Source: Maricaulaceae bacterium EIL42A08
GTDB lineage: Bacteria > Pseudomonadota > Alphaproteobacteria > Caulobacterales > Maricaulaceae
NCBI GenBank assembly: GCA_024178355.1
Contig: JAMZNZ010000003.1
Coordinates: forward strand, 1 to 64,000
Direction: 5' to 3'
Length of the DNA stretch: 64,000 nt
This document shows, piece after piece, positions 11,001 to 25,416 of this stretch. The notes under the pieces were generated by a model that was not told the origin of the DNA, made no database searches, and was given only the letters and a program-made list of their open reading frames with translations. Both the position numbers and the translations under genes were made by a program. Positions within the stretch are counted from its first letter, which is position 1; every line of letters starts with the position of its first letter.

Positions 11001-14000
11001 GCCACCACAGGAAGGCGAGCAGGAAGGTCAGGATGATCAGAACGCCAGCGGCGACCACAAAGGGCACCTGAGCATTGATGCCTAAAAACTCCACCGTCAC
11101 CTGACCAGGATTCAGCGCAAGGAATGCGCCGAGCAGCGCGGTGGCGACACACAGGGCAACCGTGATGAAAAGCCGGATCATCGGTTCGTCTCCTCGGCGC
11201 GGGACAGCGCATCAGCAAGGCTGGCAAGGCCACGTTCCATGGCAAGGCGCGCCTCGGCCCGGGCCAGCCATGGCGCAGCGACCGTGCGCGCCTCGCCATC
11301 CAGTGCACGCGTTGCAGTGACGGCGGCGGCAAGGTCGCCGGCTTCCAGTGCAGCCTCGATGGCCGGGGTTGGGCCGGTGGTGCCATCGCGCTCTACCCGG
11401 ATTATGCCAAACAGCAGTTGAGCTTCGCCTGTGGCCGCCCGGATGGCGTCGCCGGGGAAGGTCGCGGTCAGTTGATCCAGAGTTGGCGCTCCGGTGCGTG
11501 CCGGTTCGGTAAGCGCGGAAATCCCTGGCGCGCCGGGCCACAGGCGGCTGAGATTGGCCACCTCCACCGGAAAGGGCTGTGACCCAGCCGCAGCCCGGCT
11601 TACAGCGGCAAACGCCAGCGCGCGCTCAGCCAGGCTGGCCGAAGCTGGCGCAGTTGCGGCGGGGGGCGTGTCATCCATGCTGGCAAGACTGGCTTCCAGC
11701 GCATTGACACGACTTTGGAGCTGGTCGAGGCCGGGTAGGCTCGGCTCGGCTTCTGCCATACCGGCCACCGTCTGTTGCAGGTTGCGCAGCTGATCGGCCT
11801 GGGTGTTAAGCCGGGTCAGGGCCGTTTCGAGGCTCGCAACCCGTGCTTCAATGGCTGAGACAGCAGCCTGTGACGCGCCGCCGCTTGATGGCTCACCGCC
11901 CGTGTTCGACCCGGCCTGAGACAGAAGGCTCATCGCCTGCTGGAGCGATGACTGGGCCTGTTCGGCGATGGAGCGTGCGGTATCGGTATCGCTGCGCAGG
12001 GTGTTGAGCCGGTCGCGGAAGGCCGACAGCGTATCGTTAAGCTGGCGCTCCAGCGCGTCAATCGCGGCGGAAGCATCGCCGGAAAAGGATCCGCTTTCGC
12101 CAGCTGGTGCTGCCTCAATGGCCTCGATACGATCCCGAAGCTCCGCAACGTCCCGGACCAGCTGCTCCAGGCCCTCAGCGCGCAGCTGTGCCCCTTGGAT
12201 CTGGTCTTCCACAGCACCAAGCCGGGCTTCCAGCGCCGTTACGTCGTCCTCGGTTGCGGCGGCCTCAAGCGCGGTCAGTCGGTCTTCCAGCGCGGCATTG
12301 GCCGGGTCCGGGCCATATTTGCCCATCAGATACCCGGCACCCCCGCCAATGGCGCCGGCAAAGACCGTGACCAAAGCAATCGTCAGCCAGGGCAAGCCGC
12401 CAGACTTGTCGTCAGTGGCGTGTTCAGGCTTTGGTGTCTTGGGCGCGTCTGTGCTGCTCGGTGCCGGTTCGAACTCGGCATCGACGGGCTCGGCCTTGCC
12501 GGATTTGGATTTGGACGTGTCGCTCATGGCGGTCAGCTACGGTCTGCGGTCTAAGAACAGAAGGCGTGAGTCTAGGCTGCGTTGCGACTTAGCGCCACCA
12601 ATACTCACCCGCTTACACCAGCGTGGTTGAGAGCGCCTGTAAAAGCGCGTCTTCATTCGGTTCAGCGGCAATATCGATGCGCGATAGCCCAACCCCAGAA
12701 AGCGGCGCTGCAGCGGCTAAGGAAATCACGACCGCGCGGAGACCCGCCAGACGATCACCAGCAAGCTGAGCCAGGCGTTCAGCGCCTTTGGCCGAATGAA
12801 CAAGAATGATAGCACCAACACGCATTGCCTCGAGGGCTTCGCGGGGCAGGGTGTCCACTTTCACGGCCTCATAGGCGATCAGGCTGACCGCTTCGACGCC
12901 GCGGCGATTGAGGTCGGCAACCAGATCAAAGGCCTGATCGGTCCCTCTGACGTGGACGATACGCCGATTGACACCTTCGCTGGCGATCAGGCTGGCGAGC
13001 GCTTCGGCATCGCCCTCTGCGCTGGTGACATCGTGATAGCCGGCCTCTCGCATCACGGCTGCTGTTGCTGAGCCCACGGCATAGACTGGAAGCTCGGTTG
13101 ATGGAGCGTTGGAGACCGCCCAGGCCGCGCCATTGGGGCTGGTGACGGCGATGGCCTCGGCGGCTGCGGGCCAGCCTACAGACTTCGCTCTGATCTCGGC
13201 GGTGATGGCCGGCACAGCCTCCACCCCCAGCCTGTCCAGCTTTGCCAGGGTTTTCAGCGCGCCGGGCGCGGTCCGGGTGACCAGCACCTTGGTCATTAGC
13301 CGGTCCCGGCGATGACCTGCTCTAGCGCCGAACCGCCCGCCTTGCGAATGGCCGAGCCCAGCTCCCGGCCCAGCGCCGCGGCGGCGGCCGGTGTGGTGTC
13401 AGGCAGGGTGGCGCGCACCTCTTCAAACCAGCGCTGCTTGCCATCCGGCGCCACAGCCTCACCGCGCAGATAAATATTGGCTCCGTCAATCATGGCGTAG
13501 GCGGCAATGGGCGTCCGGCAGCTACCGTCGAGCGCTTCGAGCACGCCGCGTTCGGCTGCTGCGGCGATATGGCTGTCGGCGTGATTAAGCGGCGCGAGTG
13601 CGGCCCTGGCTTCTTCATCGTCGCAGCGGATTTCAATGCCCACACAGCCTTGTGCCGGTGCGGGCAGCATGGTGGCTGGATCAACCGGATCGAGGGCCCC
13701 TTCTGCACGCCCCAGACGGCGCAGACCGGCGCGAGCAAGGAAGGTGGCATCCACTTCGCCGGAGCGCATCTTTTCAAGCCGGGTGTCGACGTTACCGCGT
13801 AAAAGCTCAATCTTCAGATCCGGGCGAATGGCCAGTGCCTGGGCCTGACGGCGAATGGAGGCAGTCCCCAGTATCGCCCCTTCCGGAAGGTCGGCGACCT
13901 GGCTGATCCCGTCGCGATTAAGCAGCACGTCGCGCGGGTCTTCGCGCTCAAGGATCACGGCGATCTCAAGACCGTCGGGCAGTTTTGTCGGGACATCCTT

Positions 14001-17000
14001 CATGGAGTGAACTGCAAAGCGCGCCGACCCATCAAGTAGCGCGGTTTCCAGTTCCTTGGTGAAAAGCCCCTTGCCGCCAGCAGCCAGCAAGGCCCGGTCG
14101 GTGATCTTATCGCCGGTGGTCTTCATGCCCATGATGGGAAAGGCGGCTTCAGCGTCGGCGTGGCCATGGGCCTTGGCCAGAAGGGCCTGAACCATGGTGG
14201 TCTGGGCAAGCGCCAGGGGCGAGGTGCGCGTGGCGATGGCCATGGGAGAATGCGTCAAAGGGCTCGAACTCACTTGTATCTGGCGCGCATCGGCCTGACC
14301 GATGCAGTTGTCTGTCGGGCCTGCCGACGGTAACGGATAGTCATGGCCTTATCCCATGCTTCCACATCTGTGCAAATCCCCTTGTCTTCGAAGGGTCTTG
14401 TCGTGCTCGGCCTTGAGTCCAGCTGCGATGACACCGCGGCGGCTGTGGTGCGCCGGCATCCAGATGGGCAAATCGAGGTTCTGGCTGAAGCGGTGAGTGG
14501 GCAAAACGAGGCCCATGCGCCCTATGGCGGTGTGGTGCCGGAAATCGCCGCGCGCGCCCACTCTGAAAAGATTGATGGTCTTGCGCGTCAGGTACTGGAG
14601 ACAGCGGGCCTTAAGTCGTCACAGCTTGATGGCGTCGCGGCCACGGCGGGGCCTGGCCTTATCGGTGGGGTGATGGCCGCTCTGATGACGGCCAAGGGGA
14701 TTGCGCTCGGTGCTGGCGTGCCTCTGGTGGCGGTCAATCATCTTGAGGGCCATGCCTTGTCGCCGCGCCTGACCGAAACCCTGGAGTTTCCCTATCTGCT
14801 CTTGCTGGTGTCGGGCGGCCATACCCAGCTGGTGATCGTGGAGGGTGTGGGCCAGATGACCCGGCTTGGCTCAACCATTGATGATGCGGCCGGTGAAGCC
14901 TTTGACAAGACCGCTAAGGTGATGGGGCTCGGCTTTCCTGGCGGCCCGGCGGTGGAGCGGTATGCGCGCGAAGCCAAAAACCCTGAGCGCTTTGAGCTGC
15001 CGCGCATGCTCGCACGGGACAAAAGCTGCGACTTCTCGTTCGCAGGGCTGAAAACGGCGGCCCGTCGCGCCTGGGATAGTCTTGAAAACCCCAACGATGC
15101 CGATCGCGCCGATCTGGCCGCCGCCATGCAGGCGGCTATCGCTCGGCATCTATCTGAGCGGACCCGGCGAGCCATGGACGCGTTCAAGGCGCGCTTTTCA
15201 GGTGAGGCCTCGCCCCGCCTTGTGGTCGCGGGCGGTGTCGCGGCTAACGGCGCGGTCCGTGAAGCCCTCCAGCTGGAGGCAGAAAAGGCAGGCTTTCAGT
15301 GGCTTGCCCCGCCGCTCAAATATTGCACCGATAATGCGGCAATGATTGCGTTGGCGGGCGCTGAGCGTCTGGCGCTAGGCCAGGTCGATGGGCTTGAAGC
15401 GCCGGCGCGGGCACGCTGGCCCCTGGATGCGGACGCCGCGCAAAAGGCTCCCGCATCGGGCTCTGGACGCAAAGGCCCCAAGGCCTAAGCTGGGCGCAGA
15501 TCGGACAGGAAGACGCGAATGAGTGGCATGCAAACCATTGGTGTGATTGGTGCAGGGGCGTGGGGTACTGCGCTTGCGCAGACCTGTGCGCAGGTTGGCC
15601 GCGACGTTCGCCTCTGGGCGTTTGAGCCAGAGGTCGTGGACGCGATCAACACCCGCCGCGAAAACAGTGTCTATCTGCCAAAGGCGGCTCTGCACGAGGC
15701 GATCACGGCGACCGCAACTGCGTCAGATCTTGCAGGCTGTGACGCCTATCTGGTGGTCACCCCGGCCCAGCACACGCGCGCAACGCTGGCCCATTTCAAG
15801 GACGTAATCGCATCGGGTGCGCCGGTCTTACTCTGCTCGAAAGGGTTTGAGCGCGAGAGCCTGGCGCTGATGACCGATGTGCTGGCCGACGTGCTGCCCC
15901 AGGCCGTCCCTGCCGTTCTTTCAGGGCCAAGCTTTGCAGCTGATGTGGTCAAGGGCTTGCCAACGGCCGTGACGCTCGCTTGCGCTGATGAAAAGCTGGG
16001 TGAGCAGCTGATGGGGGCGATCGGATCGCCAAGTTTCAGGCCCTACTGGACCGACGACCTGATTGGTGCTGAAGCGGGCGGCGCGGTCAAGAATGTGCTT
16101 GCGATCGCTGCCGGGGTGGTCGAGGGCAAGCAGCTGGGCAAGTCGGCCCATGCTGCATTGATCGCACGGGGCTTTGCAGAGATGACCCGGCTGGGTGAAG
16201 CGCTGGGTGCGCGCCGTGAAACGCTGGCGGGACTGTGCGGACTGGGTGATCTGGTGCTGACCTGCTCATCACCCCAGTCGCGCAATATGTCATGCGGTCT
16301 GGCGCTGGGGCGAGGCGAGGCGCTGGGCGATATCCTCTCGGCTCGCAAAGCTGTCACCGAAGGGGTTGCCAGCGCGCCGGCCGTCGTGGCGCTGGGGGTC
16401 AGGCATGGCGTCGATCTTCCGATTTGTCAGGCGATTGATGACGTGTTGTCGCAGCGTAAGGACCTGAATTCAGCCATAGAAGCGCTTTTGAATCGGCCCT
16501 TCCGCGCAGAAGCCCTATAAAATATAGGGGTTATCTAACCCTTCGTTTATCTGAGTGTGCTCTACTCGCTCCAGACCTGATTTTTTGACAGGTGGACGGG
16601 GCATGATGAACACCATTGGGGATCTGGTAATCCTCGCAGCATCGCTGGTTATGACGTTGGTATTCTGGCGCGCGAGCCAGCGCATGGGCCGCGCCAACGA
16701 AGGCACGCGGATTATCAGCTTTGGTCTTGGTGCCATCGCCGTTTCGGCCTTTGTTGATGCCACGGAAATCTTTGGGCCTGTGCCCTTCGCGCCGGTCATT
16801 GGCGGGCCCATGACAGAAGGTATCGCGTATGCAGGTTACTCCCTCGGCGCGGTCTGCCTGGCCTTTGGCCTGACGCGGTGGATGCCGCTGTTAAAGCGCC
16901 TCGACAAAGAGGTCGCTGGTCGCGCTCGGGCAGAGACAAACCTGAACCGTGCGCTGGATGTCAGCCGCCGCTTCAATGCTGGCCTCGAGGCTCTGGGTAA

Positions 17001-20000
17001 GGATCACATTCAGAACCGGTGGAGCGAAGCAGAGCTGATGGACGAAGCCACGCGCCGCCTATCCCAACTGATGGGTGTCGCCCGGATCAGCGTGTGGACG
17101 CGTGATGCTGATGGCGGTGCGATTGAATGCCTGAGCCTTTATGCGCGTGACGCTGACCAGCACACCAAAGGCATGCGCCTGGAGCGTGACAGCAACCCTG
17201 CCTATTTCGACGCTATTGAGTCAGGCTCCACCGTCAGCGTGCCAGACGCCATGACCGACCCCATAACACTCGACTTTGTTGAGGGGTATTTGGGGCCGCT
17301 GAATATCGGGGCCATACTGGATGCGCCGATCCGAACCGGCGATGGCATTCGCGGCGTTGTGTGTTGTGAGCATGTGGGCGGTATTCGCCGCTGGAGTGAT
17401 GAGGAAGCCTCGCTTGCTTCTGCCTTTGCTCAATATATTGGCGTGGCAATGCTGGCTGAAGAGCTGAAAGTCGCCGCGGAGGCTGCTCGTTCCGCCAGTC
17501 GAGCCAAGAGTGCCTTCCTGGCCAATATGAGTCACGAGCTGCGCACGCCGCTTAATGGCATGCTCGGCATGGCTGACGTAATCGCTAACGCCGCTTCAAC
17601 TCAAACGGAACGCGAAGCCGCCGAGACGTTGACCGGGGCGGGTCGCCAGCTGCTGGCTGTACTGAACGATGTGCTCGACCTGTCAAAGATTGAAGCTGGT
17701 CGTCTGGAGCTGCGTCCTGAGCCAACTGATATTGCGGCTCTGGTGCGTGAAAGCTGTGCCCTTTTCCGGCCAGCCGCGCAGAAAAAGGGCCTGTCGCTGA
17801 CGATGGAATTGTCGGCGCTTCCAGATGCAGTTAGCGCAGACCCGGTACGTGTGCGCCAGATCCTGTCCAACCTCGTTGCCAATGCCGTGAAGTTCACCGA
17901 CACCGGCTCGGTCACGGTATCAGCAGGCTATGAGCCGACATCAGACGGTATGAGTCACCAGATTGTGCTTTCGGTGAACGATACGGGCTGCGGCATTTCC
18001 CTGGAAGACCAGGGCCGCCTCTTCCGCCGCTTCAGTCAGGTTGAAGGTGACGCTCTGACTGAAAAGTCTGGCAGCGGCCTTGGACTGGTGATCGCGCGCG
18101 AGCTGGCCCAGAAGATGGACGGCGATATCCGCGTTGAAAGCGAGGCTGGCAAAGGGGCCCGCTTTACGTTCACATTTAAAGCGGTTGAAGTTCAGGTAGT
18201 TGAAGGCATCACCGTCGATGAAAGCGATCACGATGCGCTCAATGGCGCGCAGATTCTTCTGGTCGATGACAATGAAATCAATCGCATGGTGGCGCGCTGC
18301 TTTATCGAGCCCTTGGGTGCGCGCGTGACCGAGGCAGGATCTGGTGAAGCGGCCCTTAAAGCCCTGAAGGAACAGGCTTTTGACCTGGTCCTGCTGGATG
18401 CTCACATGCCCAAGATCGATGGCCTTGCTACGCTGGCCGAGCTTCGCGCGCTTCCACAGGGTCACGAGCTGCCGGTGATCGTGATTACCGCCGATGCGCT
18501 GGCATCCGATGAAGCCCGCTACCTGGCCGCCGGCATGGACGCTTATATACCCAAGCCGGTCGACAAGACCCGGCTGGTGAAGACCTGCGTTGAGCGGCTC
18601 AAGGGTGGGCGCTCATTCCATGAAGCGGATGCTCGAAGCGCATGATCAAATCGCGAGCCGGGGCCGGATCAGGGTGTAATTTCCTCGCCCGCCCAGTCAA
18701 ACAGCCGCCCGCTCTCTTGAGGCGTTAGTCCATCGAGCACCGTCAAAAGCCGCTCGGCCGAATAGGCCGGAGTAAAGAGCTTGCCCTCTGGCACGCCGCG
18801 CTGGAAGGGCTCAGACAGGGGCGTATCAACCGTGCCGGGATGCAGACCGACACAAAGGGCGTTTTTCGATTTGCGCGCCAGCTCAATCGAACAGGTGCGG
18901 ATCACCTGATTAAGCGCGGCTTTGGAAGCGCGATAGGCATGCCAACCGCCCAGGCGATTGTCTGAAATAGAGCCGACGCGGGCAGACAGAGCCGCAACGA
19001 CGGCCTTTTCCGGTGCGTCTCTCGAGTCTCTCGCGAGGCGGTCCAGACCGGCCTGTATGATCAGGCTTGGCAGGATAGTATTGATCGCAAAGGCGTCGGC
19101 AAGGCGCGGCGCACTCATGTGACGCCAGCTCTTTTCCGGCTCCATTTGGCCTTCTGAATGCAGAGCGCCGGTGGCGGCGATGACCAGGTGCAGGGGGCCA
19201 TCGGCGGCAGCCGCGTCCATGGCGGCCGCAATGCTTGCTGGGTCATCAAGATTGAACGCGACGCCCGGCACACCACTCACAGAGACCCCGCTGCGTGAGG
19301 CCGCGTAAACGCTGCCACAGCGCGGATCATTCTGGATGTGATCGAGAAGTGCCCGGCCAATGCCGCCGGACGCGCCAAAGACGACGGCACGATAATTTTC
19401 AGGAAGAGACGTGAGTGTCAGGGTCATAGGCGCAGCAAATAGACCGCCGTCACCTTGTGGCCACCCTTGAGCGTCTAGAGGATCAGGGCGTCTGCACCTT
19501 CTTCGGCGCTCGCCGCCTGGCTTCCAAGAATGGCGACCTTCAGGCGAGAGACCAGCGCCTGCGTCTTCGTTGGCGTGCGACGGTGGAAGTAGTCGTTCTT
19601 GTCAAGGACGGTGACCTCGTCGGCCAACTCGTCCAGCTTCACTCCCACTGAACCACTCAGAACCAGAACGGGTGTACCCGACACAGCTCTAAGCAGGTTT
19701 AACACCGTGCCTTTGGGATCAACGGAGTCTGGAAGGCGCAGGTCGGCGACGATCAGATCGTAATGCTTTTTGGAAAGCCTACTGTACGCATCTCTCAAGG
19801 TGCGGATGACCTCGAGGTTCAAATTGTCCACAGAAGCATCGTAAAGCGCATGCTGCAGCAGCATGGCATCCCCAAAGTCATCCTCAATGTGAAGCACGTG
19901 AAGGCTTTGGCTCATCCGTGTGTCCTTCGACTTGAGGTTATAATTAAAGTCATGCCCTTTACAGACTGTTAAGCGATTTCTAATGCCTGCAGAATTTTCG

Positions 20001-23000
20001 GGGTCTCTAGCCCCGCCCGGGCTGCAGCTGCGACGCAGGTGTTGGCAAGCAGCATGGCAATGGTCATGGGCCCGACACCACCGGGTACAGGTGTAATGAA
20101 GTCAGCAATTTTAACGGCTTCACCAAAGTGGACATCGCCAACAAGCCGAGACTTGCCGTCGCCTGCATCAATCCGGTTGATGCCCACATCAATGATGGTG
20201 GCTCCCGGTTTGATCCAGTGACCGCGAACCATTTCCGGGCGCCCAACGGCGGGCACCAGAATATCGGCTTCAGCGCAGACAGCCGGCAGGTCAGCAGTGC
20301 GCGAATGGGCGAGGGTCACCGTGCAATTGGCTTCAAGAAAGAGCAGCGCCGCTGGCTTGCCCACAAGGATTGAGCGCCCGATGACGACCACTGATTTGCC
20401 GGTCAGATCGCCCAGCGCCTGACGGGCCAGCCACACGCATCCCGAAGGCGTGCATGGGCGAAGACCTTTTGAGCCCTGTACCAGCGCGCCTGCGCTTTTG
20501 GCGGTCAGGCCATCGACATCCTTGGCTGGATCAATGGCCTCGACAATTTCAGTGGCGTCGAGATGGTCGGGCAGCGGGAGCTGAACCAGAATGCCATCAA
20601 CGCCATCATCGCGATTGAGTTGATCCACAAGCGCCAGCAGCGCTTCGCGTGTCGTATCGGCTGGAAGCCGATGCTCGATCGAGGTCATGCTCGCCGCTTC
20701 AGTGCGCCGGATCTTGTTGCGGACATAGACCTGGCTTGCCGGGTCGTCACCCACCAGAACGACGGCAAGAGCCGCTGCGCGGCCCAGCGGGACGGCGAGC
20801 GCTTCGGCAGCCGATTTGGCAGCTGCATCCACTGCCGCGGCTCCGGCCTTGCCATCAATCAGGCGGGCGCGGTGGTCACTGTTTTTGATAATATCAGCCA
20901 TGGCGCTGCTCTGTGTCCCAGAGCGCGCGGCCAGTCAAGACACGGTCAGCGACACAGGCGGTCAGCTGATTGAAGTGCGGCGGTGACCCCGGACAGAGAA
21001 AACTCATAGGCAACAAGGGTTCCGTCAGAGTGGGTTGCTTCGACCCGCATGGTCGAGCCGCGCCGCATGTCGCCAACGAGATCTTCTTCGTCGTCGGGGC
21101 TTTCGACAAAGCCCTCGCGTTCTGAAACGAACATGCGATAGCGATCAGATCCGATGCGTACACGTGGCGGGCTGTCGGGGCGCAGGAGCTGACCTGACAG
21201 GAAGCTGGGCTGCTCGTCTGCGTCGCCATTGGCCCAGCTGGCTACAAGGAAGAAGACGTCGCCATGGTTGGCGCTCGCCGGGTTGGCTTCCTGCGGTGTG
21301 CTTTGCACATAACAGATCCGGGCATCGCCTTCGCCGCGCGTGAACACCCGCCAGTCGCGCTCCTCACCATGGAACACGGCGTCCTGAGCCGTTGCTACCG
21401 GGGCAAGAGACAGTCCAAGCGCAAAGGCAGAGACGGCAATTGAGGAGGAAGCTGCACGCATGGGGTCGAACACTCCGCTAGGTCTGGCATCAGAACAATG
21501 ATACGCATTTGGCACTGGTTGCAGCGTAATTGAAGGATTAAACGCTGTGCTCGTGTTGAAAACATGGCACCAACGGTTGACAAAGACCCCACGTATCATG
21601 TGCGCTCTTTTGGCAAAACTCATTTAGCAAAGGGGCAAATTTGCCCGACGCGCCCGCAAGCAGTGACCCCGTTCTGGATCGGGATCAGCTCGACTCGCTT
21701 GTCGAGGCGACCGCTCGTAAGGATCGGGACGCCTTTGCTGCGCTGTTCAACTTCTATGCGCCCCGGATCAAGTCCTACCTTCTGCGCCTGAACGCCCCAG
21801 ACAGCCTGGCTGAGGAATTGACCCAGGAGGTGATGCTCGCGGTGTGGCGCAAGGCCGAAACCTTTGACAAGAGCCAGGCCTCGGCCTCCACATGGATTTT
21901 CCGCATTGCACGCAATCGTCGCATCGATGCGGCGCGCCGGGCTGCAAAGCCCACGCTGGACGGTGAAGATCCCGCACTGCAGCCACCAGAAGTGGAAATG
22001 CCTGATGATGCCGCGCACGCCACGGGCCGCGAGGCAAAGGTTCGCGAAGCGCTCAAAACCCTGCCTGAAGAGCAGGTGGCTCTGCTGCGGCTGGCGTTTT
22101 TTGATGGTCTGTCCCACCGCGACATTGCGGATCGGATTGGCGCGCCTCTGGGCACCGTAAAGTCCCGCCTGCGCTTGGCTTTCGACAAATTACGCCGGAT
22201 TCTGGATGACGACCTGCTGTGAATAAATCAAATTAGGTGCGATATAATGACCCCTTGGCCTTGAAAGGCTTGGGATGCGACCAATTTTCCCGGGTCGCGA
22301 CACATGATCACGAAAATGTTAACCGCCCAAGAAGCAAGCGACGACGAGTAGACGCCATGACCAATCATCCGCTGGGAGAGGAGCTCTACGCTGCCTACGC
22401 CTCCGGCGCGCTTTCAGGCCCGATGCGCCTGTTGGTCGACGCGCAAGCTGCAGTCGATGCCGATATCGACGCGCAGCGCCGTGAAGCTGAAGCCGTATCT
22501 GGCGTGCTGCTTGAGGCTGCTGAGCCTGCGCCTGTGTCAGGGTCTGCCCTCGCTGAAGTCTTTGCGGCCATTGATGCAGAAGAAGCCTGCGTTGGTGAAG
22601 CCGGCCGCGCGCCAATAAGCGCCGGCGATGAGGCTTCGCAGAAGGCGGCCAATGCGGCAGGTCAGGCCATCAACGAGCTTCTGGATTTGCCAGAGGCGGT
22701 CCGCGATCTTGCGCTGGAGCAGGGCGGCTGGAGCTTTGCTGGGCCGGGTGTGCGCACCATGGACCTGATGGAAGATGGCTCAGCCAAGGCTCAACTCATC
22801 CGTCTGGAGCCAGGCTGCGGTGTCCCACGCCACAGCCATGATGGCCGCGAATTCACGTTGGTGCTCACCGGAGCCTTCCACGATGGCCGCGAGCGCTTTG
22901 GCACTGGCGAGATGTGTACCGCTGACCCGTCGGTCGAGCACAAGCCGGTCGCCGAATACGGTGAAGTCTGCATCGCGCTGGCCGTAACCGACGGCCCGCT

Positions 23001-25374
23001 GGCCTTTACCGGTCCGCTTGGCTGGGTCCAGCGCGCACTGGGTGGATAAAACCGCAGACACTGCGGCACCGGGCCGCTTCCCTCTGAGGCTGGGCGCACT
23101 ATGCTCTGGTCCATGGATAGCGATCTGATCTTTGATGGTGATGTTGTCATCGCAGGCGGCGGGCTTGCGGGACTGACCCTGAGCCTGGCGCTGCACAAGG
23201 CGGGCCTTTCGGTCTGCCTCGTGGACGCGCTCCCCCTTGAAAGCCGCACGGCACCAGAATTCGACGGCCGCGCGTCGGCGCTCGCCTACACCAGCTGGCG
23301 CATGCTGGAGACAGTTGGCGCAGCTCAGCACATGGACGGCAAGGTCCAGCGCATCGAAGACATCCTGATCGTAGATGGTCGGCCCTATGACGGGGTCAAG
23401 CCGGGCGGGCCGGGCCGCGACCAGCTGCACTTTGATCGCCGCGAAATCTCACCCGATGACGATGGCGAGCCACTGGGCTGGATGGCGGAGAACCGCTGGA
23501 CGCGTATTGCGCTCGCCAAGGCGGCTGAAGAGGCAGACATGCCGGTCTTCGCGCCTGAGCGTATTTCCCATATGGGTGAGGGCAAGGCTGGCCGGGCGCG
23601 CCTGCACCTGGAAAGCGGCAAGGCCATTGATGCCCAGCTGGTTGTGGCCTGTGACGGCAAGTTCTCTCGCCTGCGCGAGCAGGCTGGCATTCGCACCATG
23701 GGCCGCGAGTATGGGCAAAAGGGCGTTGTCCTGAATGTCGCTCACGAGCTGCCTCACGAAGGGGTCGCTTATGAGTATTTCATGCCGGCTGGACCGTTTG
23801 CGATCCTGCCCCTGCCCGGCAACCGTTCCAGCCTTGTGTGGACGGAAAAATCAGCGGCTGCTGATGCTCTTAAAGAGATGGATGACGCCCACTTCCAGGA
23901 AGCGCTGGAGGCGCGGTTTGGTGATTTCCTGGGTTGGGTGAAACCCGATAGTCCGCGCTGGACCTATCCGTTGGGTCTGCAGGTCTCAGAGACCTTTATT
24001 GGAGAGCGGCTGGCGCTGGTGGGCGATGCGGCTCGCGCCATCCATCCCATTGCCGGTCAGGGCTTTAACCTCGGTGTTCGCGATGCTGCAGCGCTGGCTG
24101 AAACCATTGTCGAAGCCAAGCGCGCCGGGCTTGATCTGGGCGCGCAAGCCTCGCTCCAGCCCTATGAGCGCTGGCGTAAGACCGACACGGCGGCTTTGTC
24201 GCTCGGGACTGACTTCTTCAACACGCTGTTTTCCAACGACCACTCCTCCATCCGGCTGGCGCGGGGTGTGGGGCTTTCGGTCGTTGATAAAATCCCCTTC
24301 GCGCGTGAGTTCTTCATGCGTACCGCCGGCGGGGCCACGGGTGATCTACCCGCGCTTCTTCGCGGGGAGCGGCTTAGCCTTTAGGTTCGCTTTTTCGGCG
24401 GCCCCCATACGTGCTGCTTTGCTTCTATTGGGCCGCCGGGCATGACGGGGCGCTCCGGGTAGCCGCCCATGCTGATGGTGCGATCATAAAGTGCGATGGC
24501 TGCCGCCACCGACAGGTTCACACAGAACCGGGTGGGGATTTTGATGATGTGGGCGCAGCACGCCTGCATCTCAGGCGACAGGCTCCCGCGTTCTGGCCCC
24601 ATCACGTAGGCGGCCGCGCGCGGATGGCGGAAGCTTGGCAGCTCAATGGCGTCCTCGGTCAGTTCAACACCGACCAGCTGGCAGTTCTTGGGAAGCAGCA
24701 GATCGTCGACACTCTCCCATGCATAATAGGGGATGTTGAGCGTTGTCTTCGCGGTGTCGGTCTGGAACATTTCCCGGGCGCGGTCTTCAGCCCTGATTGA
24801 AAATACAAAGCTTGCGCCAAAGGCGTGGGCGGTACGCATCACTGCGCCCAGGTTTCGGGCTTTGGAAATGCCCTCAACGCCGACTGCGAAATACCCTCTC
24901 ATGACAGGATCGATAGCCGCGCCCGCGCTGAAGGGCAATCAGCGACCTGCGCCTAGTGCACGCTCACTGGCTGGGCACCGTGATCGATGGCGGCTTCAAA
25001 GGCAGCATCACGGTCGGAGAAAATCGCCCGGCGCGTGCCGTCTTCGGTGTGGATGGCATAGAGCGTGGCATCCGCATCAAGCTCGATCCCGCTCTGAGCG
25101 GCTTCATCCTGAATTTCAGCGCCCAGGACCTCGCGCACATAAACAAGCGGAGAGGCTTTAGTCGCTTCAGGCGCTTGGGTGTCGGTCTCAGTCATCTTTC
25201 CAGACCTCGTATTTGCCAATCAGTCATGAGTATGAAGTGGCGATCACTACGGGAAGGTTCAAGGTCTGAGGCGCAGGCATGACAAAACCCTGCGTTGGTT
25301 ACCGCGGGGTCTTTGGGTTCCGAAGCTCGCGTTAGCGAGCGAAGGATGGTGGAGCCAGGCGGAATCGAACCGCC

Positions 25375-25416
<42 letters not shown>
